In this document: in pieces, positions 48,247-61,200 of the stretch
Numbering within the stretch: the first letter of the stretch is position 1
Layout: every line of letters starts with the position of its first letter
DNA from: Planctomycetaceae bacterium
Lineage (GTDB): Bacteria; Planctomycetota; Planctomycetia; Planctomycetales; Planctomycetaceae
Length of the DNA stretch: 64,000 nucleotides
Reading direction: 5' to 3'
Assembly (NCBI GenBank): GCA_947476295.1
Contig: CANJQC010000013.1
Location: 1 to 64,000, forward strand
Notes under the pieces: model-generated
What the model was told of the DNA's origin: nothing
Databases searched by the model: none
What the model saw: only the letters and a program-made list of their open reading frames with translations
Program-made: the position numbers and the translations under genes

Positions 48247-49902
48247 TCAATCCAAATACAACTGCGTTGGGCGGTCGAATCGCACGACCTCGGTTCCAAG
48301 CTGGATCTGCATACCGGGACTCAGCGGTGTCAGGGAGCGGGGGCTGAGTGGCTGACTGTCGATGCTGATCGGGCCGCCGCCAGGCAGAGGTTCCAGCCAG
48401 AAGGATCGGTCCATATGAAGCAGTCGGGCTCGACTTTGTGGGCCGCTTTCTTTGAGAACAACTGCCGACTGTGCTGGTGAACCGCCAATCAGCGCTTCCC
48501 GCAGCAGCAGCACGTACGATTCTTCACCTGCCAGATTCTCTGCCCGGTCAAAGCGAATCGCGTTGAGCCGCAGGTCCAGTGCTTCCCGGGCGATCCGTGA
48601 CAATCGCCCACCCACCAACTCGCAATACAGTTCGTCCCAGTATTCGAGTTCGTCACGATCCTCCCTGCGATCAGGAGCCAGCATCAGCATTTCCAGCTTA
48701 AACTGTTTGGGGACAATTCCGGTCACTCCGAGATCAATATGCGTCACATCTCCGGCACGCAGGGTCGGCAAAACATGTCGTTCGCGAACCACCGAATAAT
48801 TCACCTCAATGCCGCTTTGGGAGACATCCTGAATTTCGATACCATCGGGGATCAACTCGACCAGGAAGTGCGTCCGGGAAATGTTGCGGGAATGGTCGTC
48901 ATTCTCCTCGCTGCGTGGAAGGAACCGCAGCACAACGTCGTTATCACGACTGCGTCCGAAAGTGATGCGCGGACGTGTCATTACCAGCGTGCGTCGGCCA
49001 TCATCAAAAAAGAAACCCGCCGCATCCAGATAGGTTCGTTGTGTCAACGTGGACGAGACGGTGGGCAAACGGGATTGCTTTTCTGTGTTGACCTTAAGCT
49101 GGTACTCAAACGTCGTCGTGGGCTTCTCTGGTGTTTTTGTTTCCGTATCACACGGACCTGCGATTCCATTCTGCAGATTGATGACGCTGTCCTGACCGCC
49201 TTTCAGAATGACCTTCGAAAACTGTTTCAGGTTATATCCCTGAAGATTGACCATGGATTGGCCGTCGCCGTCAATCTCCAGCACTCCGCCCTCCTCCGCA
49301 CCGGCATGTGGTACATTGAGGCGGATTCGGCAACGATAAAACCGTGGCAGTTCCGGGGGCACGTCACGAAACGCAAGTTCCACATTAATAAGATACTGTC
49401 CGGGCCTGCAGTCCAGCCCGTCTGATGTCATGCGGAAAGGGACGTGAAATGTCCAAAGTCCGGGCTCATCTTCCTGAGGGCGTCGCAGAGGATCCTGAGG
49501 GTTATGGTCGAGGTCGCGATCGACGCTGATATGCAGTTCCGGCTTTGACGCGTATTTGGGACACAACAAGCTGAATTCCGGACGGACCTGATTTCCCACG
49601 CGGGGAAGTTCGCCCCAGTCCACCAGCAAGCGAGGAGCCACATCCTGGCCGCTGCCGGATGACTGAAGCTCAGCACGGAATCGCGTCAGGACCTCGTCGG
49701 CAACGGTGCCAGGAATACCGGCCGACTCAGCCACCGCCTGGACCTGCGTTTCAATCTCGATCAGCGACGCAGAAGCTCCCAGCTGTGACTTCACGATGTT
49801 GTACAGAATTCCTGCGGGGCCCTGAGTGTCCAAGTTGATCCTCCGAATCTGACAACCACAACTCAACAGTGTGAATGATTCAACAGCGAGAGATTGCGAC
49901 AC
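48247..49902 (-). CDS. FHA-domain protein with a possible second degenerate FHA domain
   Basis: The 551-residue protein contains a clear FHA domain near residues 300-390: ITFGRSRDNDVVLRFLP, then SRNISRTHFLVELIPDG and QDVSQSGIEVNYS, which holds the Arg, Ser-Arg-x-His and Asn features that bind phosphothreonine. The last ~90 residues (LLHMDRSFWLEPLPGGGPIS, SPGMQIQLGTEVVRFD) look like a second, degenerate FHA fold. The first ~290 residues are beta-rich and unassigned. The start codon is GTG. It is downstream of the SPFH gene and the giant kinase, so it probably reads phosphorylation made by that kinase. Confidence 0.8.
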   Translation of the reverse strand: MSQSLAVESFTLLSCGCQIRRINLDTQGPAGILYNIVKSQLGASASLIEIETQVQAVAESAGIPGTVADEVLTRFRAELQSSGSGQDVAPRLLVDWGELPRVGNQVRPEFSLLCPKYASKPELHISVDRDLDHNPQDPLRRPQEDEPGLWTFHVPFRMTSDGLDCRPGQYLINVELAFRDVPPELPRFYRCRIRLNVPHAGAEEGGVLEIDGDGQSMVNLQGYNLKQFSKVILKGGQDSVINLQNGIAGPCDTETKTPEKPTTTFEYQLKVNTEKQSRLPTVSSTLTQRTYLDAAGFFFDDGRRTLVMTRPRITFGRSRDNDVVLRFLPRSEENDDHSRNISRTHFLVELIPDGIEIQDVSQSGIEVNYSVVRERHVLPTLRAGDVTHIDLGVTGIVPKQFKLEMLMLAPDRREDRDELEYWDELYCELVGGRLSRIAREALDLRLNAIRFDRAENLAGEESYVLLLREALIGGSPAQSAVVLKESGPQSRARLLHMDRSFWLEPLPGGGPISIDSQPLSPRSLTPLSPGMQIQLGTEVVRFDRPTQLYLD

Positions 49903-50024
49903 ATCTTAGTGTCCTACCCTTTAAAATGAATGCGATGTATGCACATGTTCGCGAGCGACCAACGGAAGCGGACCACAATCTTCCGAGCGGTAGCTCGAAT
50001 CGGGTCAAGGGCGTTCCGCCCTTG

Positions 50025-52118
50025 CTATGCCGGTGGACGACCAGGAGGGCCTCCATTGAAAAAGGCCGTCAACTGTGGCACCTGACCCGCCTGTACCCAA
50101 CTCGGCAGCCCCGTCTTCCAGACCATTGTTGCTGCATTCACTTGCCCGTTCTGAATGTACTGCTGGACCTGAGCGATCTGCAGTGGGGGCGATTGTTGGC
50201 CATTCAGCGAAACATGCCACGTTTCAGAGACTGGCATCGGAGGAAGAGTACCCCACGGCTGGGCAGCCATCGGTGGCGGAAATGCCCCTGCTATCGGTGC
50301 CGGAGGTGTGGCGGCGTGAGACAGTCCGCCGATCATCTGATTGACGCTGGAATGCTGAGCCTGCATGGCCATCTTGTAGGCCTCAGCGATCGCATCGGCC
50401 TTGGTCCGCTCCGTCTCGTTCATCCGTTCATACATCCGTAGTCGCTCTTCATTCAACTGAGCCGTGGGGTTGGCCGTTGCCTGAACCTTGGCGGCTTCCT
50501 GGGACGCTTCATGCTTTTTGAGATCCGCCAGCAACGCCGCGTTCTGTGTTCCGGCCGTCGCGATCAGGGCTTCGGTGCTCAGGCTGCTCATCACCTGAAT
50601 GCGATCTAGTTCTCGCTTACTGGCACCGTCGGCCTTCAAGTTCTCCATCTCCGTCTGCATGCGATGCTGGCGTTCCGCAAACTGTGCGTTCATCTCCTGG
50701 ACTCGCTGCAAACGATCCAGCTGACTGCCGGACTGTTTCTGTTTGAATTCCAGATCCCATTCCTGCTGACGCTTCTGCATCTCCAGTTTGTCGCTCTGAA
50801 GGCGAGAATTCAGCTCCGACTGCATCAGCACGATGCGCGTCTTGCGTTCGGCCCGAGTCAGCTCCAGATCACCCCGCACGTCTTCCAGCTTTTGTTCATG
50901 CAGGACCGCCTCCCACTTATCGTCCCGTGATTGTCGGCGAACTTCGCGAGCCCGTTCAATGGCGGCTTTGACGCTACCCAGCTTCTGCTCACGCCGGTGA
51001 GTGGCTTCGTCTTTTTCCCGCTGAATTTCATGCTGCCATTTCTCGTTGTCCTGGTTCCGCGACAGGCGGGACAGTTCCAGTTCCTTTTCCAGAGACCGCA
51101 TTTGAACGGCATAATCCAGATCGACGCGCAGTTCGCCCAGTTCCTGTTCACGCTGGATATCAATTGTTGCCAGCAGATGTTCACGCAATTGCTGGCGATC
51201 GCCCTTTCGTTCTTCGTAAGCGGTGATCAGCGATTCGCGTTCTTCCTTTCGCAGCAGCTTCCCTTTGTCGATCTCCGCGATGGAGTTCGCAAAGTTTTCA
51301 GCAGTCTGAATCTTGTTCAGCTGATCGGAAGTCACCGCATCTCGCAGAGCCTTCCTGACAGGCACCTTGCTGCGGATGTCATCGAGCTTTGCCGACAGCT
51401 GTTCGCTTTCGACCTGCGTGGCCGCGCGCAGCAGTTGAGTTTCCCGAGTCTGCAGCCACAGTTCACCTGTGCGTTCGGCAATGCCGCCATCGTCGCAGCC
51501 AAAGTTCGCCGTCTGCAGATCAATAAACAAGAGTCCATAGCGCTGAATCTTGAGGCCTGCTGTTTCCTGAAGCTGTTGGGCCAACTTGTCCACGAAGTCG
51601 GGCTTTCGGACTTCGTCAAAACTGGTTCGGCCAATTGCACTGTACAGTGCCTGACTCATCAATGGTGTCAGAAGTTGTTCGAGTTCCTGCAGTGTGAGTA
51701 CATCACGGGCGCCCATCAGATTGTGCATGAACGACACGATGTCGCTGACCTGAATCGTCCAGCGGTAAGACACATCAAATGAGACATTATCCAGACACGG
51801 AACACCGCCCAGGTAACTTTCGATCGGCACCTCTTCGCAGCGAGTCAGGAAGATTGTGGTCTGCTTGTTCCGGCAGAACTGCAGGCGTTCGACGAACGAT
51901 TCCATGGTGTACGAACCAGCGGGAACCTCCCCGACCAGTACACCTTCATCGATCACCAGAGCCCGCGTGCCCGGCTCAATCACCAGCGAGCGTCCCTTGG
52001 TAACACCGCCAATCAGAGGCAGGTTGCCGAAGAACCCTTTCAGGTCAGGAACCATGATGCGAACGGCAAAGTCCGAGTCTGAAACGGACCAGCGATCATG
52101 TTGCAAATTGACGGCCAT
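50025..52118 (-). CDS. SPFH/band-7-like protein with C-terminal GYF_2 domain
   Basis: The protein (697 residues from MAVNLQHDRW) has an N-terminal SPFH-like domain (SLVIEPGTRALVIDEGVLVG to LLFIDLQTANFG, about 40-215). A long charged coiled coil follows (about 230-560, e.g. EKELELSRLSRNQDNEKWQH), then a Gln/Pro/Ala-rich part and a terminal GYF_2-type domain (WHVSLNGQQSPPLQIAQVQQ, ATMVWKTGLPSWVQAGQVP). SPFH proteins form large oligomers and scaffold membrane domains; bacterial YdjI-type members act without a classic membrane helix. GGAG 6 nt upstream supports the start at 52118 over 52124. It follows the kinase gene by about 100 bp. Confidence 0.8.
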   Translation of the reverse strand: MAVNLQHDRWSVSDSDFAVRIMVPDLKGFFGNLPLIGGVTKGRSLVIEPGTRALVIDEGVLVGEVPAGSYTMESFVERLQFCRNKQTTIFLTRCEEVPIESYLGGVPCLDNVSFDVSYRWTIQVSDIVSFMHNLMGARDVLTLQELEQLLTPLMSQALYSAIGRTSFDEVRKPDFVDKLAQQLQETAGLKIQRYGLLFIDLQTANFGCDDGGIAERTGELWLQTRETQLLRAATQVESEQLSAKLDDIRSKVPVRKALRDAVTSDQLNKIQTAENFANSIAEIDKGKLLRKEERESLITAYEERKGDRQQLREHLLATIDIQREQELGELRVDLDYAVQMRSLEKELELSRLSRNQDNEKWQHEIQREKDEATHRREQKLGSVKAAIERAREVRRQSRDDKWEAVLHEQKLEDVRGDLELTRAERKTRIVLMQSELNSRLQSDKLEMQKRQQEWDLEFKQKQSGSQLDRLQRVQEMNAQFAERQHRMQTEMENLKADGASKRELDRIQVMSSLSTEALIATAGTQNAALLADLKKHEASQEAAKVQATANPTAQLNEERLRMYERMNETERTKADAIAEAYKMAMQAQHSSVNQMIGGLSHAATPPAPIAGAFPPPMAAQPWGTLPPMPVSETWHVSLNGQQSPPLQIAQVQQYIQNGQVNAATMVWKTGLPSWVQAGQVPQLTAFFNGGPPGRPPA

Positions 52119-52226
52119 AAACATCTCCGCGTTTCATCTGTTCTTGAAATTGACTCAGTAGTGATTGGACGAGGCGGCTGTTACACCAGTCCCTTGCCGG
52201 AAGACAGTTGGGCATATTCAGACAGT

Positions 52227-55200
52227 TCAATTCAGAATCCACCGCTCTACGAGGACACGAAAACCGATGTCGTCACGTCGGTCACCGACGGACGGCTTAG
52301 TACCCGCGGAAATGCATTGGTCTGAACCGCCTCGAATACTACCGCCTCGAACCGGGCCGTCAGAGGTCCATTCCCACACATTTCCATAAACATCAAACAA
52401 ACCCCAGGGATTACTTTGCTTCAAGCCCACTTCATGCGTTGTCTTCAGCGACGAATTTTGGCCATACCAACCGAATGAAGTCAGGCCTGCCGCGTTGTCA
52501 CCAAAGAAATATGTTGACGCGGTTCCGGCACGCACGGAGTATTCCCATTCCTCGCTGGTTGGCAGTCGATAAATACACCCTGCAGTCTGCTCTGCCGGCA
52601 GTGCAGTGAGTTTCTTGCAGAATGCACGGGCATCTTCACGCTTCACCAATTCAACGGGAAACCGTCCTCCAGGATTCTCGGACGGGTTGTCACCCATCAC
52701 CTGTTGGTATGCGGACTGCGTCGTTTCGTAAGATTCGAGGTAGACTGGCTGGCGTTGAGTACGCCATCGCGCGGCCGATTGCTCGTCTGCTGGTGGAATC
52801 AGCGAGAACTTCATCCCCAAAGAGTTTGAGTACTCAATCGGTACGCCAAGATGATCAGCCCACGCCTGTTGGTGGGCCTTGGCTTGTCCTGCATCGAACG
52901 GGGCGATGGCCGCCGGTGGAGCCTGTCCGGACTTCGGTGATGCCGCGTTTTCAGCCTTGGCCACCGGCGCAGAAGGGGAACTCAGAACCACGCGGAAGCC
53001 GAAGTAGCTGAGGCGGGTTGTGGGGGCAAACGGGATACGGGAAGCCAGCCGACAATGCGGTGCGGCGTTGTTCCAACAGCCGCCACGGTACACGCGGTCC
53101 GATCCTACTTTATCTTCACACCACTCCCACACATTCCCGTGCAAGTCGTACAGCCCCCAGCAGTTCGGCAGTTTCTCACCCACAGCATGCGTTGTACTAC
53201 GGCTGTTATCAACAAACCACGCATACTCACCGAGGTCCTTTGCGTCATCTCCAAAACTGTACGCAGTTGTTGTTCCCGCACGACAAGCGTATTCCCACTC
53301 GGCTTCCGTGGGCAGACGGTAGACTCTTCCCGCGGCTTTTTCCGCAGGCAAATCAGACAGCTTGTGACAGAACGCAACGGCGTCATCCCAGCTAATCGTC
53401 TCAACAGGGTTGTTCGCACCTTTGAAAGAGCTTGGGTTACTGCCCATCACCGACTCATACTGCGACTGCGTGACCTCATGTACGCCGATCGAATAAGACG
53501 CCGCGAGTATCACGCTGTGTTGCGTTTCATCAAGTCCTCCCTGCGATTGCCTGCCGGGTTCAGCGGCCGGGCTGCCCATCGTGTACTCTCCAGCCGGAAT
53601 AACGACCAGCTTCATACCGATGCTATTCGTTGTTTCTACCGATACGCCAAGATGATCGGCCCATGCTTTCTGGTGCGCTTTGGCTTGAGTGGTGTCAAAC
53701 GGTGCAACGGCAGGTGGAGGAGCTTGATTTGTTCGCTCGTTAGTGAGCAACGGATTGACCCAGACAGATGTCACCCGATTTTCATCGACTCCGCCTGAAA
53801 TATGCACCTGCAGTGTCAGAAGGCTCACGTGTGAGACATCAACGCTCACGGGAAAGGAAGAGGTACGGTCTCGTGTCTTCGGAGAACTCCATAGTAGTTC
53901 TCCATCGCCGAGGACTTTGAAAACCACGTCGCTGTTGAGTGGAGGATCGCCTGATTCTTCGCGACTGCTGAATGCCGCAACGGTGCTAAAGCGAGAGAAC
54001 TGTCTTCCGAGCAGCCAACTGGCATCTGCCGGGTGCCCCTGGTCCGGCTGGCATGCGTGCATCGAGATACAATGCAAAGGTGTTTTCCCTTGAACGATCA
54101 CTGCCGATGACTCTTTTGCGATTCCAGTTTTTATTTTGACGCTCTGGTCTCCGTATCCATTAACTCCGTGTTTGCCCAGTGTAAACGATCGTCTCACTCG
54201 ATACTGGACTTCCTGCAGGTCATCGAGATAAACCCGATTTTGTGATTGCGGAACCGCGTAATACAGCTTTGGATCAAGCCACATAGTCGTCATGTCATTG
54301 GTCACGCCGACCGGGTCCACAAACAACATAAGTTGCGTAGCACCACTAATATCCAGGTCAACGTCAAACACATCATTCTTCGATGAAGCTACTGGCGATT
54401 CCCACAACTGTTTTCCGCCGTGGGGAACATTGTCGCTTAGTTGTTCATCGTTCCAAGCCGCGAACACTCGGAAGCTCGTCTTATCACGCAGCCGAAGATC
54501 CGCCGGACCGCCGTTGAAGCACGCTTTCGCAGTGAATCGCGTAAACTGTCCGCCCAGATTAAAGACGGCTACTGAGCCGAAGGGCTTCGGAGCGTGCGCA
54601 TGCATCGACACGGCATGTTCAACAGGCTTTCCATTAAACGTGACCCGATTTCCGGGTGAGTAACCGGATTCACCACGCAGTCCAACGGTGAATCCTCGCA
54701 GGCATCGGGATCGTCCTAATGGCAGGTCGTCGAGGAATGCGGTGCCGAGTTGTGCCCGCGGTGATTCGTACTCATACAGGGTCTTCACTTCAGTCGGGGA
54801 CAGTGCGCGTTTGTAGAGGCGAATGTCGTCCAGGAAGCCTTTAACCCAGCCTCCGTTTTCCGCTTGGCCGATCGTGAGCGGCGCTTTATTTGAAGCGTCA
54901 AGACTGGCAGGACAGTCGCCCTCAGAGGCTAAGGTTCCATCGATATAAATCGAGCATCGACCGCCAGTTTTTGTGACCACATATTGATGCCATGCAGGGT
55001 CACTGAAGTCGAATTTGACAGGAGCACAAAACATGGGCTCAGGGGTTGAACTGCCGGGACGATGAATAAGAAAATTCAGATCATTTTCTGTAGGTGAACC
55101 GACATTAAGAATCCACTTTGTCCCCTGTCCCTTCTGAACGGTGTCCGTTTCATCTTTGCCAAGAATATGAATGGGTGCAGATGCGTTGGTGACTGACGCC

Positions 55201-58200
55201 CAGATGCTGATCGAAAAATCTCCGGGTGATAAATTCAACGCTGGGTCATGCGGTACGGCGATAAAGTCATCATTGCCATCAAACGCATAGGATGCGCTGG
55301 ACTTGCCATGGCGATCGTTGCTCAGACTCGCTCCCTTGACATCTCCATTATGTCCATTCCCGCTCTCATCTTTGGCGTCGCCATTGAACGGGTAATACGC
55401 TACAAGGCCTGCCGAGAGCGATGCTGAGGGTGCGTTACCAATTTGAGAAATGGCCACGTTAGGTCTCGGAATGTCACACACGACGCGAAAGCCCAAATTG
55501 TGCCCCCGATGTCGCGATATAGTAGACCCTCGGTATGCAGACCGGCAGTCCAATGGTCGATTGAAGCAACATCCAGCGCGGTAAACCCGGCCTTTTGATT
55601 CTGATGCGCCGGATGGGTCAATGGCTCTGTTTGACGGGTAACTTCCATATTTGTCTTCACACCATTCACACACATTTCCGTGCATGTCGTACAATCCCCA
55701 TCCATTGGGTTTCTTCAGGCCCACATTGCGAGTGCGAACATCGTTTGCGGAGATCCTTTTTTCAAAGTTTGCCCCATCGGTTTTGAAGATTGCCCCACTG
55801 TCAATGATCTTGTCGCCTGAATTATCAGCAGACCAGGCATATTCACCGAGTTGTAATGGTTCATCCCCAAAACTATACGCAGAACTCGTACCAGCCCGGC
55901 ACGCATACTCCCACTCTGCTTCAGTCGGTAAACGATAAACACGGCCGGCTGTTCGCTCCGCTGGTAAAGCCGAGAGTTTCGCCACGAACGCAACGGCGTC
56001 GTCCCAGGTGACTTGCTCCACGGGGTTATCCGCTCCCTTAAATTTACTCGGATTACTACCCATTACCTGCTCGTACTGGTGCTGCGTGACCTCGTGCATA
56101 CCCATCTGAAATGACTGTGTCAGGGTCACCTTGTGCAGTGTTTCATCTGGATTTCGCCCCGGCTCAGTTTCCGGACTTCCCATCATGAACTCGCTAGGTG
56201 GAACCACGACGAGCTTCATACCGATGAAATTTGTGGATTCAACCGGCAAGCCCAAGTAGTCGGCCCATGTTTTTTGATGCACCTTGGCTTGTGTTGCCTC
56301 GAATGGGGCAATGGCAGGTGCAGGGGCAGCCTGCGCCATCGCAGATTCCGCGTTCCTGTCAGTCGATATGAGTGATGATTTCTTCTTCCCAAACCCGCGA
56401 CGAAACAGCCGTAAAGCAGCGCCGGTTTCAAGTTCGTCGCGAACAACAACCAGGTCAACGAAAGCCCAAACGTGAGTACCGTGGTTTTTGACATTTGCAG
56501 CAGACGAGCGTGGTAGTTTTTCCGCCAACTGTCCCTTCTGCAAAAGATTCAAGACCCGGATCTCACCCTCCACCACGCCAGGCTCAGAAACTCGCGTCGT
56601 GAGGAAGAGAAACCCGTCGGACACAGAATGCGATGTACCAGCATACTCAGTTCTATTAAGAAGTGTCTCATAGGCTCCGTCACTGCGGCGCGAAAATACC
56701 ACCAGCACCTGTTCTTTCCCTTCGACTGTAGGAATCAGCGCCGCGAGATAGCCTGCACTGGCGAACAGGGGGCTACCCTGAATGGCCGCTCCGGGCAGTT
56801 CAATCTTCTGAATCTCCTTACGAGTGACAACCTGCCCGCCAATAGCATACTCCGCAAGGTACGCAGCACCGTCTTTGTCGCGTTCAAGACAGGCCACGAC
56901 ATTATCTTGAACGGCAGCCGGCCACTGGATGGCGTAAGGAAACTCAAGAGTTCCCACATGCGACGCCTTCCCAGCCTCGTCAAACTGCATGATGTCTGTG
57001 GCTATGTTTGGTCCCGAGCCATGTCCGATAAAAAAAAGTGCCATTGTTTTATTCAGGGCCACAATTTGGCTCCCAAAATACAAACCGTTGTTGGGTCCGC
57101 GTCCTCCGCGATCGCTGCCCGGATCATAAAACCGGTGAATCTCCTTTGGGGTTTCAGATCCAATATCTGAGTAGACAAATCCCGTACCGTCGTGCGGAGC
57201 ACGTGTCGTGGTTTTATGCTCACCAATCAACAAAAGTTGATCTAAAAATGCCATCCCATATCCGAATGATCGAGCACCAAGTGAACGCACAGGGGCGTTA
57301 ATTCTTACGGGCTGACGATCCAAGTGATCAAGGTCAACGATCAGCACCGCGCCGCTTTCTCCGGATTCCTCATACAAAGCCAGAAGTGACCCACTTCGGT
57401 CAATTGTTGCACCAATCGGCAGCCCTTCGCCAATCGTTGCAAAGAGTTCAAAAGACTCGAAGAACCGTTCCGGCAACCGTTGCTTTATGCCTTCGGGGAC
57501 TGTCTTTAGCTGTTCCAAAAATGCTGTGCTGAAATTTATGCTGCTGCTGGCGACGGTCTGCAGAGCTTCCAGAGTTGCTTCCGGCGACTGTGACTGAAGC
57601 CCGTTCAAATACTGCGGCTCAAGCAGTGACAACAACTTGGTGATCGCCTGTTGCTTCTTTTCCGTATCGGCAGCTGTAATTGCGTCAGCACTTACCAGAG
57701 TTGATGCCGACGCTTTCAAATCACCATCAGTGATCTGTTTCTGACACAACTCATAGTATTGCCCCGCAAGATCATTCCATAATCGTGTTTGTTCCTCAGG
57801 CTGAGTGCCCAGAGTTGTGAGTGACTCAATCATCAGAGCCACTCGGTCGGTTTCCTTCGCCTGCAATCCTTTGTCCGCTTCGGTAACAAGTACTTTGCTG
57901 AGCCTCTCCCTGAGCGGCTTGAGTGTCACCGATTGAGGGTCAATTTCTGAGACGGTCTCCAGCGCCGCCGTCGCTTCCTGAAGTGCAGCATCGCTGAAAG
58001 ATGCTTCACATCGCTGTACCAACCCATCCGCCAGTGACGCGGCTAGGGCTCCAAGTCCGTCGGCACTTGAATTCAGGTTTTTGGCCGCCAGAAAGTCGGC
58101 ACTCGCCTTGTCCCGATCGCCCGCCTGCAGGGCTTGCTGGGCTCGGATAACCAGTGCCGCGGCCTGCAGCTCTGAAATTCGTGGCAAATTCGGCTGAATC

Positions 58201-61200
58201 GCCCGTGCCGCCTCAATGTCGGCCAACGCCGGTTCTACCTCAGACTGCTGCACCGAGGCGTCCGCCCGATCGAGAAATGCTTCAGCGATCATCTGACTGA
58301 CGCGAGGCAACTGGTCCGACTGAGGACTGATTGTGCGTGCTTCCATCAGTTCCTTGAATGCTGCTTCCGGGGTCTTTGCCACAACCGCCGCTTCGGCAAG
58401 TGTCAGGTAGGCGGAACTCACCGCTGATTTTGCAGAGGCGATATCCTCAGCCGGTGCAGCCAGTTCCGCTGCTTCCCCGATATCCTGCAGTGCTTCCGTT
58501 ACTGAACCGGCATTCGCTCGCTCAATTGCACGCTGCACATGTGCCAACCGGAGAGCCTGCTGAGTCTTCTCTCCGTCAGGTGACAACGCTACGCATTTCT
58601 CCAGATCGCCAAATGCGCCGGTGACATCCGGTGGAGTTTCCTGAAGCTTTGCCAGCGCCAATCCGGCCCAGGCGTCAGCGACCGTGTCGTCCAGACGAAC
58701 GACCTCGCTGTAGGCTTCGATCGCTGCTTCGAAATCCGCCGCCTGCAGTGCATCGTCGCCACGTTGCTGAGCGTCCGCGATGGCCGTCAGACGCTGTTGC
58801 CGGAGCATGATAAGTCCCGCAACTGCTACCAGGAGCAACAGACTCACCACACTGCTGATGAGGATCCGTTTCTTCTGCCGCTGCCGCCGCCGTATTGCAA
58901 CAAGCTCCGCCTGCTGTAATTCTTCGAGCCGCTGGCGACACTCTTTCATGGCGGACTCGAACGCTGTGTCGGCGATGATGGCCGAGGTGAGCATGCCCCG
59001 ATATTCGTCTGCGAGTGCCAGTGCCTGTTCGATCTGCCGCTGATCATGTGCCTGCGTCAGGCCTTCAATGGTCTCCGATCGCTGGTCCGCAAAGAACTGC
59101 AGATCTTCAACGGCTGTCATGATTGCATCGTTCTGCAGCTCATCGGGTACACGCCGCAAAAGCTCCAGTGCTTCGTCGAATCGGACTTCTTTGCGAAGTT
59201 GCTGCACTTTCTGCAGCAGCGCCTTGATCTGCGACTTCTGCTTTTGATCTCGATTCAGCAGTTGCCCCCGCAGTTGACTGTCTGCAACGGTCACTTCACT
59301 CTTGAGTGACAGGAGTTCATCCAGCTTTGCCAGCAATCCCTGCAGTTGATTATTCTTTACACCCTGATCGATGCTCTTCTGCAGATTCTGAACCCGTGAC
59401 AGCTTTGAAGCAGCATCTTTTTGCAGCGTCTCAATGTCGGGCGTTCGCAGTTTGCCATCCAGTCGCTGAAGTACGGCCACACATTCGGCGTATTTGCGAG
59501 CATCCAATAGCTGCTGGGCTTCTGCCTTTGCCGTATTTTTGGCGGCCAGCCGCTGCTGTTCCCGTTGCTCCAGCGTATCTCGCAGTTCCCGGAGATCCAC
59601 TCGATCGGGAAGCAGCTGAAGCAACTCGTGTACGCGTGGCATCAACCCATCCAGTTGACGCCGTTCAACACAGACACGAATTTCCTCGTCCAGGTCTTTG
59701 GATCGTTGCTCCTGAGTCTGTAGGTTTTTCAGTAAAGCATTGATATCTGCCGACCGGAGACCCGCTGGGATCTGCTCAAGAGCATGAATGGCAGACGCGT
59801 AGTCATAAGCCTGTTGATGAGCTCTGGCTTCCTTGTGAAGGACTCCGGCTCGTTCCTGCTGTTGCCGTTGTTCTCGTTTGCTGCCTTCGGAAAAATCAAC
59901 CGCCCATTTTTTCAAATGCTGAAAACGTGGATCGTCCTCGCGGTGTATCTCCGCAGCAATCTGTTCCGCCTCACGAAACTGTCCTTCCCGAACGAATTGT
60001 TCCGCCTGCTCCTGACGTTGCTGCATCTGTTCTTTTCGAGCAGTGATCAGCGGCGACTGTTTGGTTCCGCAACTGCCACAGACCTCATCCCAGACAGGCA
60101 TTCCCTTGCTGCAGGACAGGCAATTCATTTCCAGTGAAACGGCACATTTTCGGCAGAACTTTCGCGAAAGCTCGTTCTTTGTGCCGCAGGATGGACACTG
60201 CCCTTCACTAAGGTGGGTCAGAGTTGTCTGGCCTTCGTTCAATGCTTCGCGAAGCGCATTGCGAAACTCAACCACTGAGGAATATCGATCTGCGGGCTTA
60301 TCCTCCAACGCTCTACCCAACGCTGACTGCAGAGACGTGGGTACCTCATTCAAGCGGATCACTTTCGGACTCTTGCCAGTCACCATCTGATACAGCGTGG
60401 CCGCCAGACTCCACAGGTCACTGCGAGCATCGGCCTGCGTTGCGTCCCGCCGCTGTTCCGGTGGCATGAAGTCCAGTGTGCCCAGCACTGCCCCGGACAT
60501 CGTGTGACCGGTGTCTCCGGTCTCAACGCGAGCCAAGCCAAAATCTGTCAGCTTTGGGACACCGTCTTTCGTCAGCAGCACGTTGGCTGGCTTGAGATCC
60601 CGGTGGACGATGCCCAATTCATGGGCTCGACTCAGTCCGTCGCAGAGATAACATGTCAGGGTGATCGCTTCTTCCAGCGGCATCGCTCCCTGCTGGCAGC
60701 GATCCAGCAGGCTTTTCCCCTCTACATATTCCAGAATCAGAAATGGACCGTTCTTGTCTCGACCATAGTCATACACTTGCACGATGTTCGGATGGTTCAG
60801 AGCGGCAATCGACTGAGCTTCCGTCATGAACCGTCGGACGGCTGTCTGGTTTTTCGCCATGTCGCCCAGCACACGCTTGATGGCGACTTTGCGTTTCAGG
60901 CGATTATCAGTCGCCAGTTGCACTTCCCCCATGCCACCTTTGCCCAGCACGCCTTCGATGGTGTAGCGGGCTGACAGATCGACAATCTCCATGTCGTCAT
61001 CGACCACGGCATCATCAACGCTGCGTCTCCCGCCAAACGTGGCCTCATCACCCAGACTTTCCGGGGCGGTATTCTTCTTTGCTGGCCCGGTAAATGTGTT
61101 TTCAGCACCAAGGCTGACTTCTGGACGTTTTGGCGACTCGGCAGGAGTTGCAGGAGTGGCGGCAGCAGGAGCGGCGGAATTACGGTCAGGGGGCGTCGGT

